Positions 26,168 to 34,512 of a stretch of 58,272 bases of DNA are shown piece by piece; positions within the stretch are counted from its first letter, which is position 1; every line of letters starts with the position of its first letter. Source of the DNA: Cohnella xylanilytica (lineage in GTDB: Bacteria; Bacillota; Bacilli; Paenibacillales; Paenibacillaceae); assembly GCF_014212175.1 (NCBI RefSeq), contig NZ_JACJVR010000112.1, positions 1 through 58,272 of the forward strand. Reading direction: 5' to 3'. The notes below the pieces were generated by a model. The model made no database searches. It saw only the letters and a list, made by a program, of their open reading frames with translations, and was not told the origin of the DNA. Both the position numbers and the translations under genes were made by a program.

Positions 26168-27500
26168 ACGCGTGATAAGCTTGCAGTCCGGCTTGGTTGA
26201 GCAGGTTCCAGGGCTTGTTGTAATGCGGCTGGAAGAAGAAGTCCACGAATCCGAGCTCATCCATCGTCATTCGGTTCTGGATGCATACCGACAGCGTATT
26301 GATCGACTGCGTCAGGTCCGCCTTCGACAGCACCTGGGCGCCGACGATTCGCCCTCCGTCCTCTTCGTAGACGACCTTCAGCAGCGCCTTCTCGTAGGTC
26401 GGCATGAATTCCGGGCGGTATGGCTCGTTTATTGTGATACTTTTCACATTCAAGCCCGCGTCAAGAGCAGCCTGCTCGGTCAACCCGGTCGACGCGATGT
26501 TGAAGTCGAACAGCTTGATCCCCGACGTCCCCTGCGTGCCCATGTACTTGATCGTCGGCTTCAGCAGGTTGCGGGCGACGAGCGTGCCCATGCGGACGGC
26601 GTTCGTGGCGAGCGGGATGTAGGCGTGGCGTCCCGTCGGATTGTAGCGGATCGCGCAGCTGTCTCCCGCCGCATAGACGTCCGGGCAGCTCGCGCGCATG
26701 TACTCGTCGACGATGACGGCTCCGTTCGGCAGCATCTCGACCTGATCTTTGAGCAGGTCGGTGTTCGGGCGGAAGCCGATGCAGAGGATGACGAGGTCTG
26801 CTTCGTATTCGCCTTCCGTAGTCGCTACTCGGGTGACGCGGCCGTCTTCGCCCTTGAACGCCGTAACTCCTTGGCCGAGCGCCAGCCGGATCCCTCTCGC
26901 CCGCATCTCTTCCTCGACGAGGTCCGTGTATTCGCGGTCCAAGTATTTGAACAGAACGCGCGGCGTCGCGTCGACGAGCGTCACTTCCTTGCCCAGATGC
27001 TCGAACGCTTCGACCAGCTCGATGCCGATGTACCCGGCTCCGACGACCGCGATGCGCTTGGCGTTCTCCGCCTTGCGGATGATCGTCTGCGCGTGCGCGT
27101 AGTTCTTGCAGAGGAGGACGTTCTCGAGCTCGATGCCCTCCATGCGGGGGATGATCGGCCACGAGCCGGTCGTCAGCACCAGCTTGTCGTACGCGTCTTC
27201 GCGTTCTTCCCCGGTCTCGAGATCGCGAACGCGCACGGTGCGCTTCGCCGTATCGACCGCGAGCACGTCATGGCGCATCTTCATCCGCACGCCGAGCTCG
27301 GCCAGCTTCTCCGGGCTCGAGTAGAACAGCTGCGCGGCATCCTGCACGACGCCGCCGACGTGGAGCGCGATCCCGCACGAGAGGAAGGACACGTTGTCGT
27401 TGCGCTCGTAGACGGTGATCTGCGCTTCCGGATAGAGCTTGGCCATCTGGGTAACGGCGGCGGTGCCGGCGTGGGTACAGCCGATGACGACGATCTTCAT
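26166..27500 (-). CDS. nox: NADH oxidase (water-forming type, FAD/disulfide-reductase family)
   Basis: 444 residues. The FAD-binding N-terminus (VVIGCTHAGTA), redox-active Cys42 in SFLSCGIAL, the NAD-binding loop VVGAGYIGIELVEAFEHLG, the second FAD motif DVYAAGDSCA and the C-terminal FFFQPHYNKPWN dimer interface all match streptococcal-type NADH oxidases. CoA-disulfide reductases share much of this, so that is the main alternative. The product should use O2 to reoxidise NADH and sulfenate Cys42 during turnover. The start follows AAGGAGGAC. Three Rex-like operators and a promoter lie in the 130 bp upstream, which supports a redox-balancing role. Confidence 0.9.
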   Translation of the reverse strand: MKIVVIGCTHAGTAAVTQMAKLYPEAQITVYERNDNVSFLSCGIALHVGGVVQDAAQLFYSSPEKLAELGVRMKMRHDVLAVDTAKRTVRVRDLETGEEREDAYDKLVLTTGSWPIIPRMEGIELENVLLCKNYAHAQTIIRKAENAKRIAVVGAGYIGIELVEAFEHLGKEVTLVDATPRVLFKYLDREYTDLVEEEMRARGIRLALGQGVTAFKGEDGRVTRVATTEGEYEADLVILCIGFRPNTDLLKDQVEMLPNGAVIVDEYMRASCPDVYAAGDSCAIRYNPTGRHAYIPLATNAVRMGTLVARNLLKPTIKYMGTQGTSGIKLFDFNIASTGLTEQAALDAGLNVKSITINEPYRPEFMPTYEKALLKVVYEEDGGRIVGAQVLSKADLTQSINTLSVCIQNRMTMDELGFVDFFFQPHYNKPWNLLNQAGLQAYHA

Positions 27501-27520
27501 GGGGGTGTCCTCCTTGATAT

Positions 27521-27536
27521 CGTGAAATATTTCACA
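27521..27536 (-). promoter_or_regulatory. Rex-like operator 1 (nox leader)
   Basis: CGTGAAATATTTCACA is one base from the perfect palindrome TGTGAAATATTTCACA and fits the Rex consensus TTGTGAAN4-8TTCACAA. It lies between the nox ribosome binding site and the predicted transcription start. Confidence 0.8.
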
Positions 27537-27548
27537 TGTCAGCGAGCG

Positions 27549-27566
27549 TTGTGATTTATTTCACAA
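27549..27566 (-). promoter_or_regulatory. Rex-like operator 2 (nox promoter, downstream side)
   Basis: TTGTGATTTATTTCACAA matches the ends of the Rex consensus exactly. It lies just after the predicted start of transcription, where a bound repressor would block elongation or open-complex formation. Confidence 0.88.
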
Positions 27567-27581
27567 TCATTTGTTGAAACC

Positions 27582-27610
27582 ATCATATGACGAAAATCAG
27601 GAAAAAGCAA
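27582..27610 (-). promoter_or_regulatory. nox promoter
   Basis: On the minus strand, TTGCTT (27610-27605) and TATGAT (27587-27582) are spaced by 17 bp. Rex-like sites lie immediately upstream (27617-27632) and downstream (27549-27566). Confidence 0.7.
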
Positions 27611-27616
27611 TAGGTA

Positions 27617-27632
27617 TGTGAAAGAAATCACA
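27617..27632 (-). promoter_or_regulatory. Rex-like operator 3 (upstream of nox -35)
   Basis: TGTGAAAGAAATCACA is an inverted repeat with the TGTGA / TCACA half-sites of Rex, directly upstream of the -35 hexamer. With operators 1 and 2 it forms a group of three sites within 112 bp. Confidence 0.75.
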
Positions 27633-27810
27633 AAATTATTGCGCCGATTGTTGCTTCCCTCTACCGAAGCCGCTGTAGGTTGGAGATGCGGAGTGTGGCG
27701 TGGAGGCTCAGCGGGCGGGCAAAATCTGCGGGGAAGCTGCGCGAGAGGGCCGAAATTGCTCAATGAGCGAGCCCTTTCTAGGTGCCTGGTTCCGGATTCA
27801 ATGGAGGGGA

Positions 27811-27950
27811 AGGCGTCTAACGAATCGTATAAACGCTATTTCGTGCCGGAAGCCCGGTTTTAACTCGATTGGTCCTAAATAAGATCGCTGGGATTCGTTA
27901 AAGTTCCAAAATGGACTTTTAACGCTAAATAGCGATTCCTGAGTCCGTTA
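27811..27950 (-). repeat. Dispersed nested inverted-repeat element, copy B
   Basis: Minus-strand copy. Read on the plus strand it starts with TAACGAATCGTATAAACGC, passes CTAAATAAGATCGCTGG and ends near TGAGTCCGTTAG. It lacks the outer arm (the unit with TCGAGGAGACG) seen in copies A, C and D, so it is a shorter version. It lies between the nox promoter region and the terminator of the MFS gene. Confidence 0.88.
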
Positions 27951-27985
27951 GACATCTCCCTATTCCGAGAAGTTCGTTTGAGTAG

Positions 27986-28011
27986 TAAAAAATCCGGGGC
28001 AACCGCCCCGG
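27986..28011 (-). terminator. Terminator of the MFS efflux gene
   Basis: On the minus strand CCGGGGC / GCCCCGG with a four-base loop is followed by ATTTTTTA, starting just after the MFS stop codon. Confidence 0.92.
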
Positions 28012-28017
28012 AACTCT

Positions 28018-29253
28018 CTACGCCGAGGCTCTCGTCTCGGGCGCAGCGATCGGCTTCATTCTGCGCTCGACCGCGAAGCTTACGAACATGCCGAGGAGGC
28101 CGATTAACGCGAGACTCGATGCGACCCACGGAAGGGACGACAAGCCGAGATGGGTAATGGCCAGGCCGCCGACGTACGCACCTCCGGCATTGCCCACGTT
28201 CAGGACGGAGTGCGTGGAGGTGGCGGAGAGCAGAGGCGCTTCGTGCGCGAAGTTCATGATGCGCACCTGAATGCCCGGGAAGATGCCGAATGCGGCGATC
28301 CCCCACAGGAACACGGTGATGACGGCCAGAATCGGCTGACTCAGCGTGACGGTCAGAAGCCCCAGCATCAGCGCCAGCACGGCGAAGCCGGCCATGACCG
28401 AAGGCAGCAGCTTCCAATCGGCGAGCTTGCCGCCGACGAGATTGCCGATGGTGACGCCGAACCCGAACAAGACGAGGATGTAGGTGACGTCGTGTTCGGC
28501 GAAGCCGCTTATTTTCTCCAGGATGGGCGTGATGTAGGTGAAGATGGAGAACAGGCTGGCGCAACCGAAAGCTCCCGTCGCCAGCATGAGCAGCACCTGA
28601 GGGTGCGCCAGGCTGCGCAGCTCCCGCGACAGCTTGGGCGGCTCGTCTTGCGTAATCGCGGGAATGAAGCGGGCGATGCCGAGCAGCGAGACGAGGCCGA
28701 GCACGGTGATGGCGACGAACGACGCGCGCCAGCCGAGCTGCTGGCCGATGAACGTGCCGAACGGCACGCCGACGATGTTGGCGATGGTGAGCCCGGCCAT
28801 GACCATCGACACGGCGCCGGCCTTCTTCTCCGGACGGACGAGCCGCGAAGCCATCAGGGCGCCCACGCCGAGGAACGTTCCGTGCGCGAAGGCGGTCAGG
28901 ATCCGCGCGCCCAGCAGCGTCAGGTACGTCGGAGCGACGACGGAGACGGCGTTGCCGAGGATGAAGATGCCCATGAGCAGGACGAGCAGTTTTTTCTGCG
29001 GGACCCTCAGCGTCAAGACGGTCAGCACGGGGGCGCCGACGGCGACTCCGAGAGCGTAACCGGTAATGAGCATGCCGGCTCGGGGAATGGAGACGTTCAG
29101 GTCGTGGGCGACGTTGGGCAGCAAGCCCATGATGATGAACTCGGTCATGCCGATGGCGAAGGCGCCGAGCGTAAGACAGAGCAGCGGGAACGGGAACCGT
29201 TCCTTGGCGGCTCCGGGAGACTGGAGCGGCGTTGCGGCAGTATTCGGTTTCAT
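28018..29253 (-). CDS. MFS efflux transporter (DHA1/AraJ type)
   Basis: 411 residues with about twelve hydrophobic helices. The early motif GMTEFIIMGLLPNVAHDLNVS and the helix-4/5 region AFAHGTFLGVGALMASRLV are typical of the AraJ/YdhP-like drug:H+ antiporter branch; a GKLADWK loop follows helix 7. The substrate is unknown, and arabinose or drug export are the usual database labels. A TGG-TATACT extended -10 lies upstream. It is divergent from speD. Confidence 0.88.
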   Translation of the reverse strand: MKPNTAATPLQSPGAAKERFPFPLLCLTLGAFAIGMTEFIIMGLLPNVAHDLNVSIPRAGMLITGYALGVAVGAPVLTVLTLRVPQKKLLVLLMGIFILGNAVSVVAPTYLTLLGARILTAFAHGTFLGVGALMASRLVRPEKKAGAVSMVMAGLTIANIVGVPFGTFIGQQLGWRASFVAITVLGLVSLLGIARFIPAITQDEPPKLSRELRSLAHPQVLLMLATGAFGCASLFSIFTYITPILEKISGFAEHDVTYILVLFGFGVTIGNLVGGKLADWKLLPSVMAGFAVLALMLGLLTVTLSQPILAVITVFLWGIAAFGIFPGIQVRIMNFAHEAPLLSATSTHSVLNVGNAGGAYVGGLAITHLGLSSLPWVASSLALIGLLGMFVSFAVERRMKPIAAPETRASA

Positions 29254-29301
29254 GATGGCGATCCTCTTCCTATCCCATGATATCTCTATATATTTTCGAC
29301 T

Positions 29302-29310
29302 AGTATACCA
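29302..29310 (-). promoter_or_regulatory. Extended -10 promoter of the MFS gene
   Basis: On the minus strand TGGTATACT (29310-29302) has a TG dinucleotide one base before the -10 hexamer. No good -35 is seen, as is common for extended -10 promoters. Confidence 0.5.
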
Positions 29311-29452
29311 TCGATCGGGGCCGAACGGGCGATTATCGCTCGATTCGGCGCAAGCCCCGCATCCTAACCCGGACCGCCCGCGAATCGGAAAATGTTAGGA
29401 GGGGTAATATGACAAGGAGACTTCACGGAACAGGCGGGAGGGAGCGATCATC

Positions 29453-30256
29453 ATGTCCGATCAGCACATCACGTTGCACGGCTTCAACAACTTGACGAAG
29501 ACGCTGAGCTTCAATATGTACGATATTTGCTTCACGAAGACGGTCGAGGAGCGGGACGCGTATATCGCCTACATCGACGAGCAGTACAACTCGGACCGGC
29601 TCACCCAGATTCTGAATACGGTGGCCGACATCATCGGCGCGCACGTTCTGAACGTCGCCAAGCAGGATTACGTTCCGCAAGGGGCGAGCGTGACGTTCCT
29701 CGTCTCGGAAGGGCCGGTCGTCGAAGTGCCGACGGGCGCCGCTTCCGGAGAGACGCCGGGACCTCTCCCCGACAACGTGGTGCTGCAGCTCGACAAAAGC
29801 CACATCACCGTCCACACGTACCCGGAATACCATCCGACCGAGGGCTTCAGCACGTTCCGGGCCGACATCGACGTCTCCACCTGCGGGGAGATCTCGCCGC
29901 TCAAGGCGCTTAATTATCTCATTCATTCGTTCGAAGCGGACATTATGACGATCGACTACCGGGTTCGGGGGTTCACGCGGGACGTGAGCGGGCGCAAGCT
30001 GTTCATCGACCACGACATTAACTCGATTCAGAACTATATCCCGGAGGAGATCATCGAGGCGTACGACATGATCGACGTGAACGTGTATCAGGAGCATATT
30101 TTCCACACGAAGTGCAAGCTGCGCCGGTTCGATCTGAACAATTACTTGTTCGGCTACACGAAGGACAAGCTGGACCCGGCCGAGCAGGAGGACATCGCGA
30201 AGCGGCTTCAGAAGGAGATGGACGAGATTTTCTATGGGAAAAACAGGCCGGGATGA
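29453..30256 (+). CDS. speD: S-adenosylmethionine decarboxylase proenzyme, proteobacterial long form
   Basis: 267 residues, very close in pattern to the Escherichia coli SpeD (264 residues) rather than the short ~125-residue form usual in Bacillus. The self-cleavage site is LDKSHI; Ser116 would become the pyruvoyl cofactor. Other hallmark stretches are LHGFNNLTKTLSFNMYDIC, FRADIDVSTCGEISPLKALN, FIDHDINSIQN and VNVYQEHIFHTK. The product decarboxylates S-adenosylmethionine to give the aminopropyl donor for spermidine. No spermidine synthase gene lies beside it. GGGAGGGAG precedes the ATG. Confidence 0.95.
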   Translation: MSDQHITLHGFNNLTKTLSFNMYDICFTKTVEERDAYIAYIDEQYNSDRLTQILNTVADIIGAHVLNVAKQDYVPQGASVTFLVSEGPVVEVPTGAASGETPGPLPDNVVLQLDKSHITVHTYPEYHPTEGFSTFRADIDVSTCGEISPLKALNYLIHSFEADIMTIDYRVRGFTRDVSGRKLFIDHDINSIQNYIPEEIIEAYDMIDVNVYQEHIFHTKCKLRRFDLNNYLFGYTKDKLDPAEQEDIAKRLQKEMDEIFYGKNRPG

Positions 30257-30311
30257 GGACGAGAAGGCGGCGGGGGAGAGGAACGGCAGCGCGGTCTCTC
30301 CACCCGTCTCT

Positions 30312-31283
30312 CTAGTCGGACAGCGGTACCCGGATCTCCAGATCGCCGAGATACTTCCTTGTCGCGACGGGCTTCGCCACGAACGTAAGCGGCTCGTCGG
30401 GCGTCAGCGGGGGGTATCTCATTATGAATTCGTAACGATAAGGATTAGTCGGGAAGGCGCTGTCCAGCCGATTGATCTGCTCGCCATGCTCGTTCTCCAG
30501 GGTAAAAGCGTAGGCCTGCTCCCAAGGAACCTCGCCCTCCACATAGAACCGTACGACAGTCTCATCCTCCCCGTATTCGATGCCGGTGACGTACACGCTT
30601 CCCGCTTCCCCTTGAGGAAGAACCAACGGATGGCTCGGAGTCGGCGCGCTCGTTACATTCACCCGATAGTCGGAGCCTTGCGCGTTGCGGTATTCATACG
30701 GACGGAAAATCAAGTAATCGGGCTTGTCGTAGGAGGGGCCGTACCGGAACGTCATCGTCCCCTTCTCGATCGGGCTGTTCCGGGGCGTCGGACCGAAGCC
30801 GGAATCGCTCCCTAGCGGTTGATAGATATATCCCGTATCGTCCGTCAACTCGTATCCGATGGGCAGATTGACGCCGGAAGGCCTCTCGACGTTCAGCCGA
30901 ATCTCGGTATCGGTCGATGACAGGGTAACTTGCGTCAACGTAATCGACAAAGTCCCGTTCCGGCGATCGATCATGGGAGACAATGTGATCGTATCGGCCG
31001 GTCCCGCTTGGCGTTCCGAACCGACGGCGAGAACCCTTTTCCATATTGGAGACTCCTGCAACGCCCCGTTCGACACCGCGAACAGCGCTCCTCCCGCCAC
31101 GATGATCGAAGCGGCGGCAACCCCCATGCCGCGCAAGGAGCGAGACGGATGACGACGGGCATCCCTCGCCGGCAAGCCGGCCAATGTCGATTCCATTCGC
31201 AGAGCCACCTTCTCCGGCATGACGCCATCCTCTTGCGATCCTACGGCCGAGCGCAAAACCCGATCCAACCGATCATAGCTCAT
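30312..31283 (-). CDS. DUF4179-type membrane anti-sigma factor
   Basis: 323 residues. A short cytoplasmic N-terminus (~1-50) is followed by one membrane helix (~52-70, VAAASIIVAGGALFAV) and an extracytoplasmic beta-rich region that resembles DUF4179. It overlaps the ECF sigma gene by 11 bp (translationally coupled), the classic sigma/anti-sigma arrangement. The N-terminus should hold the sigma factor at the membrane until a surface signal arrives. No ZAS zinc motif is seen. Confidence 0.85.
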   Translation of the reverse strand: MSYDRLDRVLRSAVGSQEDGVMPEKVALRMESTLAGLPARDARRHPSRSLRGMGVAAASIIVAGGALFAVSNGALQESPIWKRVLAVGSERQAGPADTITLSPMIDRRNGTLSITLTQVTLSSTDTEIRLNVERPSGVNLPIGYELTDDTGYIYQPLGSDSGFGPTPRNSPIEKGTMTFRYGPSYDKPDYLIFRPYEYRNAQGSDYRVNVTSAPTPSHPLVLPQGEAGSVYVTGIEYGEDETVVRFYVEGEVPWEQAYAFTLENEHGEQINRLDSAFPTNPYRYEFIMRYPPLTPDEPLTFVAKPVATRKYLGDLEIRVPLSD

Positions 31284-31806
31284 TCCCCATTCTCCTTCCG
31301 TGCGTGGTGTCCAACCATTTCGCGAGCTGCTTGCGCGCGCGGTGCAATCGCGACTTCAGCGTTCCTTCGGATACTTCCATCAGCTCGGATACCCGGCTCA
31401 GCGGCAAATCCGCCAAGTAATGCAGCTTCACCGCCGTACGCAAGGGCTCGTCCAATTGTTCCAGCGCAGCGAGCAGATCCCAGTCCGGCGCGCCCATATC
31501 GACGGTGCCCTCCGCAGCGGGCCTCTCGAATCGATAAGCGTTCTTCTTCCGGATGCGACGGCATTCCCGTATGAGGATGCGAAATAGCCATGTCTTGAAA
31601 TAAGCAGGCTCGCGCAGCTTCACGACTCCCTTGTACGCGGACAGGATTGTCTCTTGTATGGCGTCCGCGCAATCTTCGTCGTCCCGGAGCAGCGTCCGGG
31701 ACATTCGGTACAATTCGCCGCCCATCCGGCGGACGAGTCTCTCGAAGGCCATCTTCTCGCCGGCGCAGGCGAGCTTGACGTCCGTCTCCCAAGCCAAGTC
31801 GGACAA
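31273..31806 (-). CDS. ECF-family RNA polymerase sigma factor
   Basis: 177 residues starting at TTG 31806 after AAAAGGAGG. Region 2 is at ~18-85 (AFERLVRRMGGELYRMSRTLL, DCADAIQETILSAYKG) and region 4 at ~110-165 (LDEPLRTAVKLHYLADLPLSRVSELMEVSEGTLKSRLHRARKQL), as in SigV/SigW-like ECF factors. It is followed by the overlapping anti-sigma gene. Autoregulation is likely, but I cannot identify an ECF promoter with confidence. Confidence 0.92.
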   Translation of the reverse strand: MSDLAWETDVKLACAGEKMAFERLVRRMGGELYRMSRTLLRDDEDCADAIQETILSAYKGVVKLREPAYFKTWLFRILIRECRRIRKKNAYRFERPAAEGTVDMGAPDWDLLAALEQLDEPLRTAVKLHYLADLPLSRVSELMEVSEGTLKSRLHRARKQLAKWLDTTHGRRMGNEL

Positions 31807-32176
31807 GATGCACCGCCTCCTTTTCTCAGATTACCCGGTTGGGTATTGTCGGCTCTCGGGTTGCGGGGCCCCGTCATCCGATCGCTCTATACCGTTAGAG
31901 GGCGTATGGAGGAGAACGGTTCATGCTCGGGCGAAAATTCTTAGGATCGAACTCAGAACATGGCGAAAGCGGAGGGGTTAGCGGGCATCTTAGAGGGCAT
32001 TCGAAAGGAAAATCGGAAAAAGACAAATAAAGGGCTGGGCCAGCTTGCCGCCTATTCTATTGTTTCTGCTTTTCCGAAAATACATCACTGCAGCGACCGT
32101 AATTGTTGGGGATGTAAGTCAAAAATAGCGATTTACAAGCGCTCGTCTTCCCGCCGCGTCCCCCGTAAGCTTCTCT
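31807..32176. other. Intergenic region upstream of the ECF sigma gene
   Basis: 370 bp between the sigma gene and the upstream WYL gene, both on the minus strand. It is richer in A+T than the flanks (for example around 32020-32140). It should hold the sigma-operon promoter and the end of the WYL transcript. I find no clear terminator hairpin, open frame or repeat in it. Confidence 0.4.
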
Positions 32177-32980
32177 TTAACCGGGGATATCCTGATCCGC
32201 CGCAGTCTCGGGGAGGGGTTCGGCCCCGTCCTGCCCGTATCGGGCAAGCGCCTTCGAGGAGGCTTCGGCCATGCGCCGCAGAAGGTAGCGCCCTTCCTTC
32301 ACCCGTACCCGCAGGCCGAGAAAGCGGATCTTCGACAGCACGAACTCGCTCTCGTCCGCTTGGTAAGTCAGCCGAATCCGGTATACGTCCGCGGCCTCGT
32401 CGTAGGACACTTCCTTCTCGAAGCAGGAGAACGCGTACAGAATGCGCGACAGCTCCTCGTTGTAGGCCGGGACGACCTCGACGACGGCTTGCCGCTTGCG
32501 CGATTCGAGCAGGCCGGCTACCTTCTGCCGCAGCTTCTCCGCGACGGGGGCGGGCATCGCCTTCTCCTCGACCGACGAGATGTTCGCCAGCTTGGTCGCC
32601 ATAAGGGCGTGCCGCCGGGTGTGATACCAGAGCAGGTACCATTCCCGTTTGACCATCGAATATTCAAGCTTGCAGGGGAAGCCTGATTGATCCTCGTTCA
32701 CGGTCCCGTTCTTGAGCCGGTACGAGATCCGCAACCCTTGTCCGTTCATGAGCAGGCGCCGGAGCGGCCGGAGGAGAGGGTGGTAGACGTGCCGTTCGCG
32801 GCTGCGCGCCTTCTCGATCAGAATGTCCCGGAGGTCCGGACCGGATTCGGCCTCGAGCAACGCTTCGAGCTTCCGCCGCGTCCCGTCCTCGAACGCTTCC
32901 TTCGCCGTCACCGCGATCGTCCCCGATTCCTCGAGCCGGCTGATTACCTGATAGTTAAAAATCTTCTCGAACAGATTCAT
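32177..32980 (-). CDS. WYL-domain regulator, second gene of the pair
   Basis: 267 residues. It has the WYL core (ISYRLKNGTVN, EYSMVKREWYLLWYHTRRHALMATKLANI) and a C-terminal WCX-like extension (IRLTYQADESEFVLSKIRFLG). A standard N-terminal winged helix is not obvious; the first ~70 residues are helical. It overlaps the upstream WYL gene by 26 bp, so the two are co-translated. Such tandem WYL pairs recall PafB/PafC, which act together in the mitomycin-type DNA damage response; that function is inferred from architecture alone. Confidence 0.82.
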   Translation of the reverse strand: MNLFEKIFNYQVISRLEESGTIAVTAKEAFEDGTRRKLEALLEAESGPDLRDILIEKARSRERHVYHPLLRPLRRLLMNGQGLRISYRLKNGTVNEDQSGFPCKLEYSMVKREWYLLWYHTRRHALMATKLANISSVEEKAMPAPVAEKLRQKVAGLLESRKRQAVVEVVPAYNEELSRILYAFSCFEKEVSYDEAADVYRIRLTYQADESEFVLSKIRFLGLRVRVKEGRYLLRRMAEASSKALARYGQDGAEPLPETAADQDIPG

Positions 32981-34316
32981 AGTACTCCGCCAGCTCCTTC
33001 CACTCCTCGATGAACTCCCTCCGCAGCCGGGCCGGCTCGAGGACCTCGCAGCTAGAGCCGAAGCTGCGCAGCCACGGCTTGATCTCCGACATGCCGGACA
33101 CCGCGATCTCGTAGACGAACGACGAATCGTCCTCTTCGACGATCTCTCCCCATTGGCCCTGGAGCAGGACGCGTTCCTTCACGAAGTCGCGCGCCGCGCC
33201 CTCCGGCTTATAGAATCTCGCCCGAACCGTCGCCGTCCGGCCCGTATCGGTCACCCAGCTCCGCTCGAGCTTCTCTTCCGCGCTCTTCGCCATTCGAAGG
33301 AACGCTTCTTCGGGCACGGCTTCGCCTTCCTCGAGCTCGGTCAGTCCTTCCATCCGGAACTTCATCATTCCCATCCGCGAGTCGTGAGCGATCAGGTAGC
33401 AGCGTCCGTATTGATGGTCGAACACGACGCGCAGAGGCACGACGGTCTGGGCGACTCCGGCGGTCTCCTTCTCGAAGAGCGGATTCGTATTTTTGGACGC
33501 ATAACGGGTCTTCTTCTTCGGCGACAGGTAGAGGAAGCTCAGCTTCCGGCGATGCGCGATGGCATGATGGACCGCGTGCAGATGCGCCTCGTCCAGGATG
33601 CGGGAGTAGTAATGATATTTGTATAGAAAAGGATCCGCAAAAGCCCGCGCCAGCCCACGACCGACGAGGGCCTTCTTGAGGTTGTCGCGGAGCAGATAGC
33701 CTTGGACGGAAGGGACTTGCGTGTTCGCCATCACGTCGACGAAGTCGTAGAGCTCGACCAGCTCCTCGTCCGTCAGCTCGCTCGCGAGCTCGTCCCGCAC
33801 CGCATACCGGTAGGGACGGCCTCCCGGCCGTTTGCCGATAACGCCGACTTCCTCGAGGTATTTTAGGTCGCCGCGAATGGTTTTTTCGTCGGGGAGGGCG
33901 AGCTCGGGCGGCATCGCTTCGCAGCAGGCGTCGAGCAGCTCCGCCGCGGTCATCGGCTTCTCCTGCAGGGACGCCAGAAGCAGCGACAATCGCCGGCTCT
34001 CCGATTCCTTGAGCGACTTGGCGCGGAACAGGAACAGCAGCAGCGGGTCGGCGGACTCGTAGTAATCGAACCGGAGCATCTCGGTCAGCTCCTTGCCTTG
34101 AGGCTCGGGAAGCTTCTGGCCGACGGCTCCGACGACTTCCTTCAAGTATTTGATCGTCTTGTCGAACGTGTGGACCGAGATGCCCAGCCGTTCGGCGTAT
34201 TGCTGGCGGTTATAGGCCCCGCTCGTGAGAACGAGCAGGCGCAGGAACTGAATCTCTTTGTCGAAGCTCTCTCGGGCCACCGGTCGATTCTCCTCCGTTC
34301 GCGTACGTTCTTCCAT
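32955..34316 (-). CDS. HTH/WYL-domain regulator, first gene of the pair
   Basis: 453 residues from ATG 34316, preferred over a longer frame whose extra N-terminus is not family-like, though no strong ribosome binding site is seen. An N-terminal helix-turn-helix (NRQQYAERLGISVHTFDKTIKYLKEV) and a second one (~125-165, DEKTIRGDLKYLEEVGVIG) precede a WYL domain (~250-350: LSFLYLSPKKK, VPLRVVFDHQYGRCYLIAHDSR). The C-terminus is WCX-like. WYL domains are thought to sense nucleic-acid-derived ligands. It is translationally coupled to the second WYL gene. Confidence 0.85.
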   Translation of the reverse strand: MEERTRTEENRPVARESFDKEIQFLRLLVLTSGAYNRQQYAERLGISVHTFDKTIKYLKEVVGAVGQKLPEPQGKELTEMLRFDYYESADPLLLFLFRAKSLKESESRRLSLLLASLQEKPMTAAELLDACCEAMPPELALPDEKTIRGDLKYLEEVGVIGKRPGGRPYRYAVRDELASELTDEELVELYDFVDVMANTQVPSVQGYLLRDNLKKALVGRGLARAFADPFLYKYHYYSRILDEAHLHAVHHAIAHRRKLSFLYLSPKKKTRYASKNTNPLFEKETAGVAQTVVPLRVVFDHQYGRCYLIAHDSRMGMMKFRMEGLTELEEGEAVPEEAFLRMAKSAEEKLERSWVTDTGRTATVRARFYKPEGAARDFVKERVLLQGQWGEIVEEDDSSFVYEIAVSGMSEIKPWLRSFGSSCEVLEPARLRREFIEEWKELAEYYESVREDF

Positions 34317-34352
34317 TGTAACAAGAAAGGGATGAATGGTGTCAGATGCCGA

Positions 34353-34381
34353 TTGCACGTATAAAATGGCTATGCTATGCT
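34353..34381 (+). promoter_or_regulatory. Candidate promoter for an RNA facing the toxin gene
   Basis: TTGCAC (34353-34358), a 17-bp spacer and TATGCT (34376-34381) with an extended TGC just before it. Transcription would start at about 34388 and run toward the toxin gene on the opposite strand. Confidence 0.5.
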
Positions 34382-34398
34382 TATGAATAGAAAATAGA

Positions 34399-34424
34399 AG
34401 CCGGTGCGCCAACACCGGCTTCCG
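34399..34424 (-). terminator. Putative terminator of the toxin mRNA
   Basis: GAAGCCGGTG / CACCGGCTTC is a perfect 10-bp stem with a six-base loop; on the minus strand it is followed by TATTTTCTATTC. The distance from the toxin stop codon is about 75 bases. Confidence 0.75.
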
Positions 34425-34463
34425 CACAACTGCTTTGGTGGGATTACCTCCGAGTAAGCAGGG

Positions 34464-34512
34464 AAATAACCCGTCACCTTGGCGCGAAACCTGGGCGGGT
34501 TATTTTCGTTTT
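34464..34512. terminator. Hairpin at the toxin stop codon
   Basis: AATAACCCG (34465-34473) and CGGGTTATT (34496-34504) pair across a 22-base loop. On the plus strand the hairpin is followed by TTCGTTTT, so it could end a plus-strand RNA started at about 34388. The toxin stop codon lies within it. Confidence 0.5.
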
